From Phoronis australis (taxonomy: Eukaryota > Phoronida > Phoronidae): 64,000 nt of DNA. The stretch covers positions 832,349-896,348 of the forward strand of contig NMRA01000131.1 in the NCBI GenBank assembly GCA_002633005.1, written 5' to 3'. The notes beneath the pieces are model-generated. The model was given only the letters and a program-made list of their open reading frames with translations, was not told the origin of the DNA and did not search any database. Shown here piece by piece: positions 11,661 through 43,261 of this stretch. Made by a program: the position numbers and the translations under genes. How positions within the stretch are numbered: the first letter of the stretch is position 1; each line of letters begins with the position of its first letter.

Positions 11661-14535
11661 CTATTGAACTACGGTTTTACGAAGTCATATCTTCATCACA
11701 AATAAACTGAAAGCTACCAAACCGGGACATTTTCTAAGCAATGTTAAGGGCAAGTTTTCAAATGCGTCTTATTTGTAGGTCCCTGTCTCCTGCAGGGTCA
11801 AGGTTTAAGGTCAACGTCACAGAATACCCCCCAATTTTCCAACTTTAGTCCTCTGCCGTGAACTTATTAGGGCTCACGAGAAGTGGCGACTTATGTTTTT
11901 GGAGTCAGTGAGTAAAAGGCTATCCAACGAGGAAAGAAGTTTTGAAATCGGGGTCAAAAAAATTTTAGGCGCGAAAAAGGTCTCAAAATGACGTCTTTCA
12001 AATTTTATCTTGCCGTGTGACCTCATTAATGATCCAATCGAACTCAAACTTGGTAGGCCTTACTTTCTCGGCATTCCTCGTCCATCTGGGAAACAATTTT
12101 TGTAATTGGAGACAAAATTTTTTTCGGCCCCCAAAAACCCCTGGACTAGGCCTAGGTTTTTTTTTGGTCGAAAACCTTTTTGTCTTCGATTTTAAAAATT
12201 CTTTGTGCATCTAATAGCACCTTGTCTCCGCCCTCTACAAATGAAGGTATCATACTTTTCTTGGCCTTAGTAAGGGCCCAGGAGTGCCCCAAATTAACAT
12301 ACCCCTTCACAATATCAGAAAATTTGTGCCAAGATGAACCACGGGTTTTCGAAATCATATCTTCATGACCAATAACCTGAAGGCTACCAAACCGGGACAT
12401 TTTCAAAGCAACGTTTAGGGCAAGTTTTCAAATGCGTCTTATTTGTAGGTCCCTGTCTCCTGCGGGGTCAAGGTTTAAGGTCAACGTCACAGACTACCCA
12501 CCAATTTTCCAAATTTAGTCCTCTGTCGTGACCTTATTAGAGCTCACCAGAAGTGGCCACTTACTTTTTTGGAGTCAGTAAGTAAAAGGCTATCCAACGA
12601 TAAAAGAAGTTTTGAAATCAGGGTAAAAAATTTTAGGCGGGAAAAAGGTCTCAAAATGACGTCTTTCAACTTTGATCTTGCCGTGTGACCTCATTAATGA
12701 TCCAATCGAACTCAAACTTGGTAGGCCTTAGTTTCTCGGCATTCCTCGTCCATCTGGGAAAGAATTTTTGTAATTGGAAATAAAAAGTTTTTTCGGCCCC
12801 CAAAAACCCCTGGACTATAGGCCTAGGCTTTTTTTGATCGGAAACCTGTTTGTCTTCGATTTTAAAAATTCTTTGTTCATCTAATAGCCCCTTGTCTACC
12901 CCCTCTACAAATGTAGGTATCATACTTTTCTTGGCCTTAGTAAGGGCCCAGGAGTGCCCCAAATTAACATACCCCTTCACAATATCAGAAAATTTGTGCC
13001 AAGATGAACTACGGTTTTTCGAATTCATATCTTCATCACCAATAACCTAAAGGCTACCAAACCGGGACATTTTCAAAGCAAGGTTAAGGGCAAGTTTTCA
13101 AATGCGTCTTATTTGTAGGCCCCTGTCTCCTGCGGGATCAAGGTTTAAGGTCAACGTCACAGACTACCCACCAATTTTCCAAATTTAGTCCTCTGTCGTG
13201 ACCTTATTAGGGCTCACCAGCAGTGGCGACTTACTTTTTTTGGAGTCAGTAAGTAAAAGGCTATCCAACGGTGAAAGAAGTTTTGAAAACGGGGTCAAAA
13301 ATTTGTAGGCGGGAAAAAGGTCTCAAAATGACGTCTTTCAATTTTGATCTTGCCGTGTGACCTCATTAATAATCCAATCGAACTCAAAGTTGGTAGGCCT
13401 TAGTTTCCCGGCATTCCTCGTCCATCTGGAAAAGATTTTTTGTAATTGAAGACAAAATTTTTTCGGCCCCCACAAACCCCGGGACTATACATGTAGACCT
13501 AGGTTTTTTTTTTGGTCGAAAACCTTTTTGTCTTCGATTTTAAAAAGTCTTTGTGCATCTAATAGCCCCTTTTCTCCCCTCTCTACAAATGTAGGTATCA
13601 TAGTTTTCTTGGCCTTAGTAAGGGCCCAGGAGTGCTCCAAACTCACATACCCCCTTCACAATAGCAGAAAAGTTGTGCCAAGATGAACTACGGTTTTTCG
13701 GCATCATATCTTCATCACCAATAACCTGAAAGGTACCAAACCGGGACATTTTCAAAGCAAGGTTAAATGCAAGTTTTCAAATGCGTCTTATTTGTAGGTC
13801 CCTGTCTCCTGCGGAGTCAAGGTTTAAGGTCAACGTTACAGACTACCCCCCCAATTTTCAAAATTTAGTCCTCTGCCATGACCTTATTAGGGCTCACCAG
13901 AAGTGGCGACTTACGTTTTTGGAGTCAGTGAGTAAAAGGCTATCCAACGATGAAAGAAGTTTTGAAATCGGGGTCAAAAAAATTTTAGGCGGAAAAAAGG
14001 TCTCAAAATGACGTCTTTCAACTTTGATCTTGCCGTGTGACCTAATTAATGATCCAATCGAACTCAAACTTGGTAGGCCTTACTTTCTCGGCATTCCTCG
14101 TCCATCTGGGAAACAATTTTTGTAATTGGAGACATAAATTTTTTCGGCCCCCAAAAACCCCTGGACTATAGGCCTAGGTTTTTTTTGGTCGAAAACCTTT
14201 TTGTCTTCGATTTTAAAAATTCTTTGTGCATCTAATAGCCCCTTGTTTCCCCCCTCTACAAATGTATGCATCATACTTTTCTTGGCCTTAGTAAGGGCCC
14301 AGGAGTGCCCTAAACTCACATACCCCTTTCACAACATCAGAAAAGTTGTGCCAAGATGAACTACGGTTTTACGAAGTCATATCTTCATCACCAATAACCT
14401 GAAAGCTACCAAACCGGGACATTTTCAAAGCAACGTTAAGGGCAAGTTTTCAAATGCGTCTTATTTGTAGGTCCCTGTCTCCTGCGGGGTCAAGGTTTAA
14501 GGTCAACGTCACAGACTACCCCCCAATTTTCCAAC
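11661..14535 (-). repeat. Satellite-like tandem array, inverted half
   Basis: The same unit as in 7571-11660 but reverse-complemented. The landmark GGCATTCCTCGTCCA recurs near 12072, 12738, 13415 and 14093, giving a period of about 670-677 bp and roughly four copies. The orientation switch is abrupt at 11660/11661, in the middle of a unit. Copies differ from one another by substitutions and small indels, so they are not assembly duplicates of one sequence. The array ends abruptly in unique sequence at 14536. Confidence 0.93.
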
Positions 14536-14739
14536 TAGCGTCAGTTGCTTGCAACCACATACGTTACACTCTTTATTACTACGAACTTTAGTTGTTAAAG
14601 AAAGGGGGATGTAGCACATAGAGTGACATCTATTGTGTTTATTGTAAAGTCGTAGCGTAGTGATCTCTGGAATAGAAAGTAGTACACAACACACTTGATC
14701 TTTTATCTCCTTGAAATCGACATATCTAAACACAGGCAA

Positions 14740-14915
14740 GATACGATCTGATCAGAGATTAGAGCAATTATCGAACAAAATAGCGCAGGCCCTCCAACCA
14801 TAAATGCCAGAATGGAGTAAATCAGTCGTATAAGATATTGGCTACGGGGGTAAACTTCCCAATTTGTTGGGCTATAGAATCGAACAAGTTGGGAGCAACG
14901 GGATGTCGCCGTCAT
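14740..14915 (-). other. Exon-like ORF module, copy 1 (hydrophobic segment)
   Basis: On the minus strand it encodes WEVYPRSQYLIRLIYSILAF then MVGGPALFCSIIALISDQIV, one or two hydrophobic helices. The same peptide in slightly different form is encoded at 21362-21565 (plus) and about 19760-19880 (minus), inside the palindromic element. I do not recognise the family. It may be a captured exon or a transposon-encoded fragment. No complete gene is visible around it. Confidence 0.5.
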
Positions 14916-17900
14916 GAGCTCAGAGATGGATAGTCAAATAACTCGTCTCAAGCCTTAGTCACACTTTTAGAGCAAGGATGACGACGAAATTATTTTGATT
15001 AAAAAGGCAGTAAATATGTATGTTGGTTGAGACGAGGGTTAATAGCCTCTTATGTGCCAGCTTGACGACCAGTTACACTCGGAAACTCAGTTGCAATCTG
15101 CATGTGGAATTGTGCCTTCTACCTTCTTGGCAAATCCTGTTTCGAAAACTCATCTTTATTTTACTGTTGTTAAGGGATCAAAACATTACAGTGGCTGGAC
15201 TCTATAAAGCTGGACTACTAAATTCCGAGGAACTTTCCTGTGCCCAGAAACCTAACGACAACGGCCACCTATCTAACACTGCAGAACACCATGCCCGCAA
15301 GATTGACGCATCGCATCGCATAAGTCACGTACAAAGTCATTTCAAAATTATGGAACACTGTTTGAATAAGAATAAGTCGTAAAGAGACGACACATTTAAA
15401 TAGTGTCAACATAACCATGGTGTACGAATTTCAATTGACGTTTTCAAAATGTCACAATCTGGGAGCGTGAACACTAACCTGGAAGCCATCGCAATTACGT
15501 TACATTAAGAAAACGAGTAATGCAGTGTTTCATAAAGTGGTGATAAAATTGCCATAGGCTGACATACTTGAGAATGTCATTTTAAACTAACCTCAGGTTA
15601 GACACCAGCTCGACAATTTGTGTATAAAACAGCATGAACTTCCTGAACCGCCTAATTTCACGTTTTGGATGTTTCCTGTACCCCGTGGTCACCAGACCTG
15701 ATTGCACTAGGTTACTGAATTGGAAGAGTCTGGGCATCAAAACTGCAAGCAACAGCTAAACTTAAGGATTGACAGATGGGGGTATTGACCAACAAAGTGA
15801 GATTGTTCACGCGGTAGAGGTGAAAAGTATCATGTCTTGACTATGTTGCCAGAAAGAAAAGTTTAAATGCAATTTCTCTTTTTCGAGTTATTTTCAATTA
15901 CAATATGTCCCATTATTTCGAGAGCTATGAGCTATGGAATCTTGTATAGCTTTGTCATTGGACAAGACTTCCAAGGTTTTTTTTTGGCTCGGGGATGTAG
16001 ATGGGCGTCAAAATGTGGGGCGAAACTTATGCCAGGCAAAGTTGGATTAAACATGACCCACATTTATATCAGACATGGGAAATTTTACCTAAATAACATC
16101 ATGTGATCCGAATGTTGAACACAAGCCAATAACAATGAAACTCCAGAATGCACCGCTGATGCCGGGAGCTGGATGTACAGAACGAAAGACGACTGTTTCA
16201 ACAAGTTTCAATTCACAGATATTTGCCATGTGGAAGTTGTCCAACATCAATATCCAATTTTCACATTCTATTACTATAATATTTCATTTTTTACACAGGT
16301 GTCTCAAACGTTCACAATCAGTTTTGAAAATCAAATATTAGAAAAGGTGTTTGCCTCCAATCGATAGCAAACGAGTAGTAATGAATGTTTCGTTATTCGA
16401 TGAATAATGAACGGCCGTATTTTGTTTTTCAGCTCCACCGTTCACACATGCGGTTTAGTCACATAAGACTGAGCACTTGATTAATAGCTTTTCAAGATGG
16501 CGACCAAAAGTTCCTAATACAGTTTATTAACCTTCATCGCTCATTTCTTTTAAAAACACAAGTCTGCAAACAAAAAGTAGATTCAATTGCACAATATCTT
16601 GAAAGCAATCACAACGGGAAATAAGAGTTCTGAGAAAACGTAAAACGATTTGTGTACGGTGATGCCAGGGATTGGCAGAAAACTCAAAACAAGCAGCCAA
16701 AAAGAACACCGTACTGCCTCCTACGAAGTATGGGGCGTCATTGGTATGTATAGGTTGAGCGAATTGCATATTGTCCTTAAAACCAGACAGAACGTGATCC
16801 ACAAATCCTAAAGGAGTCTAAACGCTGCACTCTCTGCGCACTGAAGGAATATCCTGTCAATCAACATCACCTAGATTTTGACAATATGTAGGGCTGTCAT
16901 GTATATACAAGATGGTCAAACGAGCTCCAGTGGTATGGAACAAACCCTTCAATTACGTTATCCCCAACATATGAGCCCCCCACTTGAACTGAAACACTCT
17001 GGCCAATGCAAGAAGGTGTCTATTGGTATCATTCGACGGATGCTAAGCCCGATTTCGATATTTTGTTCTACTCACATTTATTGATTACACCTTGCTAATT
17101 TAAATCTTTAAAATGAAACAAAACTTTAGTACTCTTATAAATACTAAAATTTAAAGTTACTTATGGAAATTGTTACAAAGCCTGGCACAGTGGCAAGAAT
17201 GACTATCCCCTTTAGCAACTTTCAGGATCACTGGATATAAATACCTTCCATCTTATAACGGATTATTCGTTTAGTGGTGCAGAGGGGCAATGTCTTATTT
17301 GAACAATATTTCTATCGCTCAGGTAAGTGTTATTGGTGACCTAACTAGTGTTTGATGAAAAGACCATATGGAATTAGTATCATTGTAACCAAACATTGTT
17401 GAAGAAGTGAAGTATGGTGGCCAAGAATCTCAAATAACACCCAATCTTGTTTACAGCATGCCACGGAGGCTCACCAAATTAGCGCCAAATGATTGGATAT
17501 ATACTTACCTACTCACACACCCATACACACTCAAACGGATGAAAGTGACGATTTTTTTCGTTTAAGTGAACAAAGCATGTGTAGTCGCGAGACATGTACA
17601 CATCTTAACAGTTAAATGCTCTCTTTTTAACAGGATTCACATTGCACTAAAAAGAACAATAATATCAAGAGCAGTAATAGTAATAATGATGTAGTGGACC
17701 CAATGTTACCACGTGATATATCAGACTATTCCAAACTACTCAATAAGACCCGACGCATGTCATAACAGAAGTTTAAGAACAATTTGATTTCACATTGTCC
17801 AATTCAGTGGCCGGCGCATCATAGGGGGTTGGGGGGTCTATATCCACAATTTTTTTACAGCTGCGCCACCCATGAATTGATGTATGTAGTAAGCGTTCAA

Positions 17901-18809
17901 ATCAAAATATTCCCGAGTCCAGCCACAACATTGTCTCAATTTCCCTGAGTTCAGATTTTTAAAATGTTTAAGTCAAAGAGAAATTGTAAGTGCAATATAT
18001 AAAACAAATAAAACACAAGCAGTTTTGCCAACATACAAACGCCATTAACACACTGTTCTACCTGCCTAGAAAAGCGACAAAACTTACTATAATAATGTAA
18101 TTCCAGATCTTATTAATTACAAGTTAAATATTCTATGACCTACTGACATTAATCAAAGTCCAGACATGGTAATCAAGGAGTAAACACAGTGTACATGCAG
18201 TTCCTCAAATACAATATGAGTACATTATTTACAAAACGGAATTTTTGATACCTGAACAACTTCAAATACTACTGAAATTACATGAAGATCATTAGGTAAT
18301 CATAAATACTGATCTCACTTCAATTTCCATACAGCAGAACTGCAGCTCATCATGTACCTGTTGTGATGATGACAGAGAAAGAACTACGATTGATACCAAA
18401 CTACACTAATTAATAACTTAGTCACTAGTCACGGAATGAACATGTCACTGTATGAAAAACTTTCATCATGTTTTCTTGCTTCCTGGGTACGCAACAATGC
18501 ACATGTTTAATATCGATGGCAATCGACATCAACATTGCACTTTTTAAACAAGTTGCATAGATCCAAATTAGTAAGGATCTATCTGGCAAGGATTTTTTGA
18601 TGACACACTCTGTATAGTGGTGGAGAGAACTTGCAAGTGTGGGAACTATCCTCTGAGTATCCACATCTTGTCATCCAATTCCAGCAATAATTAATCACAC
18701 AGACATCAGACAAGCCGCACTGGCATTTCCATTTGACTCGCCTGGACATCCATCTCAAATCTTTGATTGACATACATAGCATGATGTTAAGACATAATGT
18801 CAGTGTACT
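14916..18809. other. Non-coding region between the satellite block and the guanylyl cyclase stop
   Basis: It contains scattered ORFs up to about 120 codons with no recognisable domain. Part of 17000-18809 should be the 3' UTR of the minus-strand guanylyl cyclase. A minus-strand AATAAA (plus-strand TTTATT at about 17078) is one candidate poly(A) signal but is far from the stop. Boundaries of the UTR cannot be set. Confidence 0.5.
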
Positions 18810-37689
<18,880 letters not shown>

Positions 37690-37918
37690 CTGAAAAACAG
37701 TTAAAATGTTACGCCACTTAAATAGGTACGGAATGCGAAAGCTCGTCAAAAATATCTTTGAAAGTGAAACTTGCAGGCTAATTCCTTATCACTGTGTTCA
37801 CTTGGCCACTTTATTTAGAAACACAACATATAGAAACAATGTAAATCTGAAGCACATTGAAAATTGCCACCAAACGTTTTTCAGAACAAGTTTTGTGGCA
37901 AATATGACATGCAGCAAA

Positions 37919-38143
37919 TTACCCAACTGTGTCTAGTAGGTATTATGACATGGTGCAGGGGGAACACCCAATTGTGTCTAGTAAGTATTGTGACATGGTG
38001 CAGGAGGAACACCCAACTGTGTCTAGTAAGTATTGTGACATGGTGCAGGGGAACACCCAATTGTGTCTAGTAAGTATTGTGACATGGTGCAGGAGGAACA
38101 CCCAACTGTGTCTAGTAAGTATTGTGACATGGTGCAGGGGGAA
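37919..38143. repeat. ~45-bp tandem repeat, five copies
   Basis: The landmark GTGTCTAGTAAGTATTGTGA recurs near 37931, 37976, 38021, 38065 and 38110, a 44-45 bp period. Units alternate slightly (CAGGGGGAACACCCAAT and CAGGAGGAACACCCAAC), hinting at a 90-bp higher-order unit. It starts 230 bp beyond the guanylyl cyclase exon. Confidence 0.92.
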
Positions 38144-38429
38144 TGATACAGCATGATGCTACTACACCAACCTGCGAGGTACGTAAATAATGCAAAGGTC
38201 ACCTATTTGCAGAATCTTTAGAATCTCATTTAAAAGTTGTCAGTGAATACAACTACACTTTGTTTACTGTAGATGTTAAAAGGGCATTGTTGTTTAGTTT
38301 CTGCTATACATCAATATAGTTAGGAGCATGCAAATACATATTAAAACAATTCCTAACGAAAGTACCATCTCCCAATGTATACTGTAGACTTTACATTTGG
38401 CTTTGTCAGGGAATTTCCAGGAAAAAATA

Positions 38430-38669
38430 CAAAATTTAGGTTTTTTGAAATACGCACCAAGGAAAATCTTTGTAGTCACCACGGAGTTTATAATCTCCCC
38501 CCACTGATGATAAATGCGCGCATGGGCTCACAGTCGAGATTGATAATTTAATTAATCAGCAGATTATCATTTGCGATTGCACTCCGAATCTGAGGTCAAC
38601 AGCACAGTATGAAGCAAGCGATTTCCCAGAAAGAATTCAAAGTGCATTTGAGAATATATCTGAATACTA
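38430..38669. repeat. Dispersed repeat, copy 1 (pairs with 48620-48900)
   Basis: Shares GTAGTCACCACGGAGTTTAT-like, TGCACTCCGAATCTGAGGTC and GAATATATCTGAATACTA blocks with 48620-48900 in the same orientation. The GCGCTTATTAGGG copy C begins directly after TGAATACTA, so it appears to have inserted into or beside this repeat. Identity unknown. Confidence 0.7.
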
Positions 38670-40094
38670 CATATTCGCCCTAATAAGCGCCCAGGGCGCG
38701 TAGAAAAATTCGTTTCTGGAGAGGGGCGCTTATTACAGCTTAACGTGGTTGAAACCCGGTCTCCGAAACGGATAAAAATCTTAAGCTAGAATTCCTCAAA
38801 TTTACGCTCTGTGACATATCTGTAAGCTATGACAGACTTTTTACAAAATTGTGGTGCATTGCTATCAGACTTTGTTGTTAAATTACGATCATTTTTCAAA
38901 AAATTGCGCTGAAATCCCAGGGCGAAAACTCATCGACTGATTCCTCGTAATCGTCGATAGGGCAACTTGAATTCTTGAATGTGAATACAGTTTCGACTCA
39001 ACAAATTACCTGATGTCCTCTTTAAGTTTTCCAGATGGCGTCCCTAAGATATTTAAGTTCCTGTGGAGTCGGTATGAACTGCATATAAGTCCAAACCTTT
39101 GCTAGATCATATCCCGCAACATCAGAAAAATCTCTGGACGAAAACACACGTTGTTGTCACGTGACGTTTGTTTTGAAGTTCATCGGCGTATGTCAGTGAG
39201 CAAGGGCGTGCGTGGCATCACTGTTCATTTGCCAGAGTAAAGGCAATGTAACGATCTAGGTGTGCATTGTAACTAGAGAAATTAACACAAGCAGTAAAGC
39301 AGAACGTGTTTTATTCAGCATTTGTTGATCTCATCTGCGAAAATTGTTCGACAATTTTCTCGGTGAGTCGCCGGATGACTCGATGCGTGACTGTCTAACA
39401 GTTATTTTCCGGGAGATTCTGGGAGTGCAAGGGTGCTGACGTGCTGACTATCAGTGGGTTATTTTGATTTTAAAAACGCCAACTATAATTAATTAAATAA
39501 CTCCTCTTAAAAATAACGTGAATATTTTACGGTATTAGAAACTTTCGGAAATTAGCACATTTATTTCATGCCGATCCTATGCAACCCGGGTCATGAATGG
39601 ATGGTTCCCGATGACTTATGTCTTCCATGACAGCTATGTAGCACACGCTTCCTCGCCATGTGCTTTTAACATTGGTTAAGTTTCTATTAGACTTTGGTTC
39701 GCGGTTTCCTCGTGTACAAGTGATTTGGATTCCTGTTGTGCGAGAAAATAATATCTCTTTGACATGTACGCTGCATCTGTTCTGAAAACCCAGAAAATAA
39801 TGTGACACCTTCCTCGCAACATCAGCAAAACTTAGCGTACTGTTAATTTTGAAGTGTATATTCACGGCTAAATATCGACAAAGTGGCGAGGCTCGTGGTC
39901 TACAAATTCTGCGCCCAATGATTTCTTTCAGGACTGACAAATCTTATTGATAAATAGAAGAGGTTACTGTAGAATTTTAGAATTGTAGGCGAGGCATTTT
40001 TCGTTCATGGGCTGGGCGCTTATTTTAGCGAAATCTGAAAACGCGTGGGGGGGTGCTTATAGGGGCATGGGTGCTTATTAGGGCGAAAACGGTA
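38670..40094 (+). mobile_element. 'GCGCTTATTAGGGCG' family repeat, copy C (uninterrupted)
   Basis: The most complete copy. The left end is ATATTCGCCCTAATAAGCGC and the right end is GGTGCTTATTAGGGCGAAAA. It aligns along its length with copy A outside the nested insertion and shows the empty site: GTGACTGTCTAACAGTTATT where copy A carries the THAP element. A 124-codon open frame on the minus strand (39566-39940) is not conserved in the other copies and is unlikely to be coding. Confidence 0.85.
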
Positions 40095-40164
40095 TTTAAT
40101 AATTTTAAACACTTAAGACTTATTTCAATTCCTAATTGTTAATTGTACAAGCTCCTGCTTGAAG

Positions 40165-40510
40165 ACCCCACCGTTTTGTTTACATCAAAGGTTAAAGTTC
40201 GCATTTTCCATATAAGGGAATGTGGTACGTCTATGTCTTGTCATACAAACTAAGGCGACGAGCTTTGCCTTGTGGGGGAATTAACAACAAAGTGACGAGC
40301 AGTTCACAGATATATTTTACGAAACTAAAAGAAATTCTCTTTTAGTTTTGACATCAAGAGAAATCCAATTTTTTTACAAACGAATCGTAAAAATACCTAG
40401 TGAACAGGTTCAATTCTGTTTCAGTGGTAGAGAATCACTTTAAATTGTGCAATTTAGTTGTTTTTTCACGTTCCAGGCCTCTGTAACATATTCAAATAAA
40501 CGAAAAAATG
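40165..40510. repeat. Dispersed repeat, copy 1 (pairs with 50465-50800)
   Basis: Shared blocks include ACATCAAAGGTTAAA, AATGTGGTACGTCTATGTCT, GAACAGGTTCAATTCTGTTT and GTGCAATTTAGT, in the same order and orientation as at 50465-50800. Divergence is substantial. Function and class unknown. Confidence 0.7.
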
Positions 40511-42151
40511 CATCACATTGTGTCTTTAGTTTCCCTCGGGTGAAAAGAAATGAAAATCCTTCAGAGTTCACTTACATGAACATGTACAAAGACCAGCTAT
40601 GCTGCTTTTTTACTCTCATTGTTGCTGCATTTTTGTCCAGTCACTGTTTTGCGTCTCACTATTTATATTGTAAAACCCCCAAACTGTTATCATGTTCCTT
40701 TTCGAAAGGGTGAACACATCATAGCGACCAAGTGGTAACGCTGACGAATTACCCCCATAACTTCAACATGACCACCGACTGGTCGTTTGACCAATGATAG
40801 ATTGACGGCCAAAATACATCAGCTTCGAGACAGCCGGGTCGAAATTCCGCGTGCTCCTAGTTCTAAGCCACAGTGACATGCCATATGCAGGGTGTTCCAT
40901 TGAAATTGGAATCTCGGTGTATAAGAGATATCCCCGTACCTTCAACGCAGCTTAACCAGCCAAACAACACAAACCTCGACCTTTAAAATACGAACTACGA
41001 CCTTTAAAACCGGAACACCCGCATTGGGCAGGAAACCCGGACAATTTTTCAATTTTTCTGAGACGATGCCAGTGGCCTCACACTTCATTAATTTCAACTT
41101 GTTTTCTGCAAACGTTTGTTAAAACTTGTCGATAATAAAACGTAACGTAGATTACATTGACTTCGTTTTTTGACTTTTTTAGGTAATTTGTCCATGTGCG
41201 AATTTCAAAATAATCTTAGTACTCTCAGCACGCTGTTATTTCGGTGAACAATTAGTTAATTTCAGAATATTCAATTTATTAAGTTTCTCTATAAATATTT
41301 TCAAAGATGAGAAACATAAATATTATTTCCGCTTCCGAGTGCGATAAATTTCTTTAAATATCTTTACAAATGGCCGCATTTTAGGATTCTTTGATTTACT
41401 AGTACATTATTTCCGGCACAAATAATTTACGGATTTTGAAATCCATAGCGAGAATTACTCACTCAAAAGACACCAATTTCACTGTTCTCGACCTCAAAAA
41501 GTGTACTTCAACTCCTCGTCGATCATTGAAATGGAATTTGTAATCAGAATTTCTAAACGCAATGCATTCACTTTTAGGCAAATCACCACTGCAAAATCTG
41601 TTCTGAAATTCGGGTCGCTGGAATTAAATTTCTGAAAACTAATAAAGAAATGTAACCAGTTCTGATAATTCATTGTGACATGTATGCAACCTCATGGAAG
41701 AACAGTTGATGTAAGAATTTCGGAAAAAAGACTGGACCATAGATGACCAATATTTCATGGCACCGAAAGTCAAATGCAAAGATCGCACCACAATTTTAGC
41801 AGCACAATCTTGGTAGAATGCCAATTAGTCATAAATTGTCTAAAATTGTCTAGTGAAAACAACATATCACAACTATTTAAGATTATCTCCAATCTTATTA
41901 AAAATTGGCCATTTTTACAATATTTCACGTGTCTAGCAAAATATCTCATCTCCATTATCAGATAATTTCAAATACAAAATATATACCGTGTAACGAGGAA
42001 AAACGATTTAGCAGAACCACGTTGGAACCGAACCACCGCGTGGATATTTGTGTACTATTTATCCAAGGTCAAAGTTTACAGGGCGGTCACTCCCCTGTAA
42101 GGTATACAGCAGCTTCGTATGCACTCTCTCTCCTTTCATTCACCGAGTCGC

Positions 42152-43060
42152 CATATAGTCCAGTCATTCTACGGATAACCCGGAAAAAATTGCAACAGAA
42201 GGTTTTATTGCATAAATCGTATCCTTTCACACCCCTTAGTGAGAAAAAAAAAGTCTACCGGAATCGGAGTGGCGGAAGTTGGTTTTTCAAGATGGCGGAC
42301 AAAATGGCCGCCAGAATTTCTGATGCGCACTATAACTCAAGAGCGGAATGTGATAGAGTAAAAATTCAAAAAGGTTTATCTATGTTTTGTGGGTCAACAA
42401 ATCCATTGGAAATGGTTTTACATGGCTGTGGTGACACTATCCGCCATTTTCCAAGATGGCCGCCAAATCTACTTGAGTCGCACAACTTCACACGAACAGA
42501 TTAGTGTGTCGTCTTGCTTCAAACATCGCATCATAGGTTTTCTGGGTCGACTAATCTATTGAGACTCATTGCATTTGGCACTAATGATTACATCCACCAT
42601 TTCCAAGACGGCAGACAAAATGGCCGCCAGATTTGCAGATGATCATAACTCGAGAGTGAAATGTGACAGAGTAAAAATTCAAAAATGTTTACTTATCTTT
42701 TGTGGGTCAACACATCCATTGGGAAAGTTTTGCATGGCTGTGGTGACACCATCAGCCATTTTCCAAGATGGCCTTCAAAACTATTTCGAATCGCACAAAC
42801 AGATTAGTGTGTTGTCTTGCTTCAAGTACCATAGGTTTTCTGTTTCGACTAATCCATTTAGACTCATTGCGTTTAGCTCTAATGATTACTTCCACCATTT
42901 TCTAAGATGGCCACCAAATAGTTGCTTCGTGTAAGAACTTCAGATTCCAGAGACACGCCATATCCTGAGTTTTCTAAGCCAGCACATCCAGTACAATAAT
43001 TTTTGTCTGGCTCGTGATGATTACGACTACCATTTTCAAGATGGTTTAACGAATAACTTA
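42152..43060 (+). repeat. 'AAGATGGCGG' repeat with internal ~316-bp duplication
   Basis: The left part (TAGTCCAGTCATTCTACGG to GGCGGAAGTTGGTTTTTCAA) is an inverted match of 46235-46480. A ~316-bp unit then repeats: GACAAAATGGCCGCCAGA at 42298 and 42614, and CCATTTTCCAAGATGGCC at the end of each. A third, partial unit runs to about 43060. The 199-codon open frame across 41905-42504 covers the repeat and has no recognisable domain. Confidence 0.75.
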
Positions 43061-43261
43061 TTTGGGTCAAAAACATCAGGTTTGCCTGAACTGAAGGATC
43101 ATTCTCCTCCTGAAAAAATGTGCTGTATTGAAAATAACTCTCTGCAATTAATTCAGTGATCTACTATCCACACTGTCTGTGTCACTTCCAGTAAGTTGTA
43201 AATGCAAGTGAATCTATACACAATCAACCAGTATTTACACAACTAATCTCTGTCAACTCAG

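Noticed and set aside
8868-14319. Recurring 60-120 codon open frames in the satellite units
   Set aside because: They recur because the DNA unit recurs; starts and stops differ between copies and no domain is recognisable.
15020-15382. 120-codon open frame on the plus strand
   Set aside because: No recognised domain, no splice or expression signal, and its length is unremarkable for AT-rich DNA of this size.
37929-38156. CRISPR-like array
   Set aside because: The 45-bp units are contiguous without unique spacers, in an animal genome; it is a minisatellite.
39566-39940. 124-codon minus-strand frame in family copy C
   Set aside because: The frame is broken in copies A, B and D, so it is not a conserved transposon protein.
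41905-42504. 199-codon plus-strand frame
   Set aside because: It covers the AAGATGGCGG repeat; the same sequence at 46235-46480 is not open in the same way, and no domain is visible.
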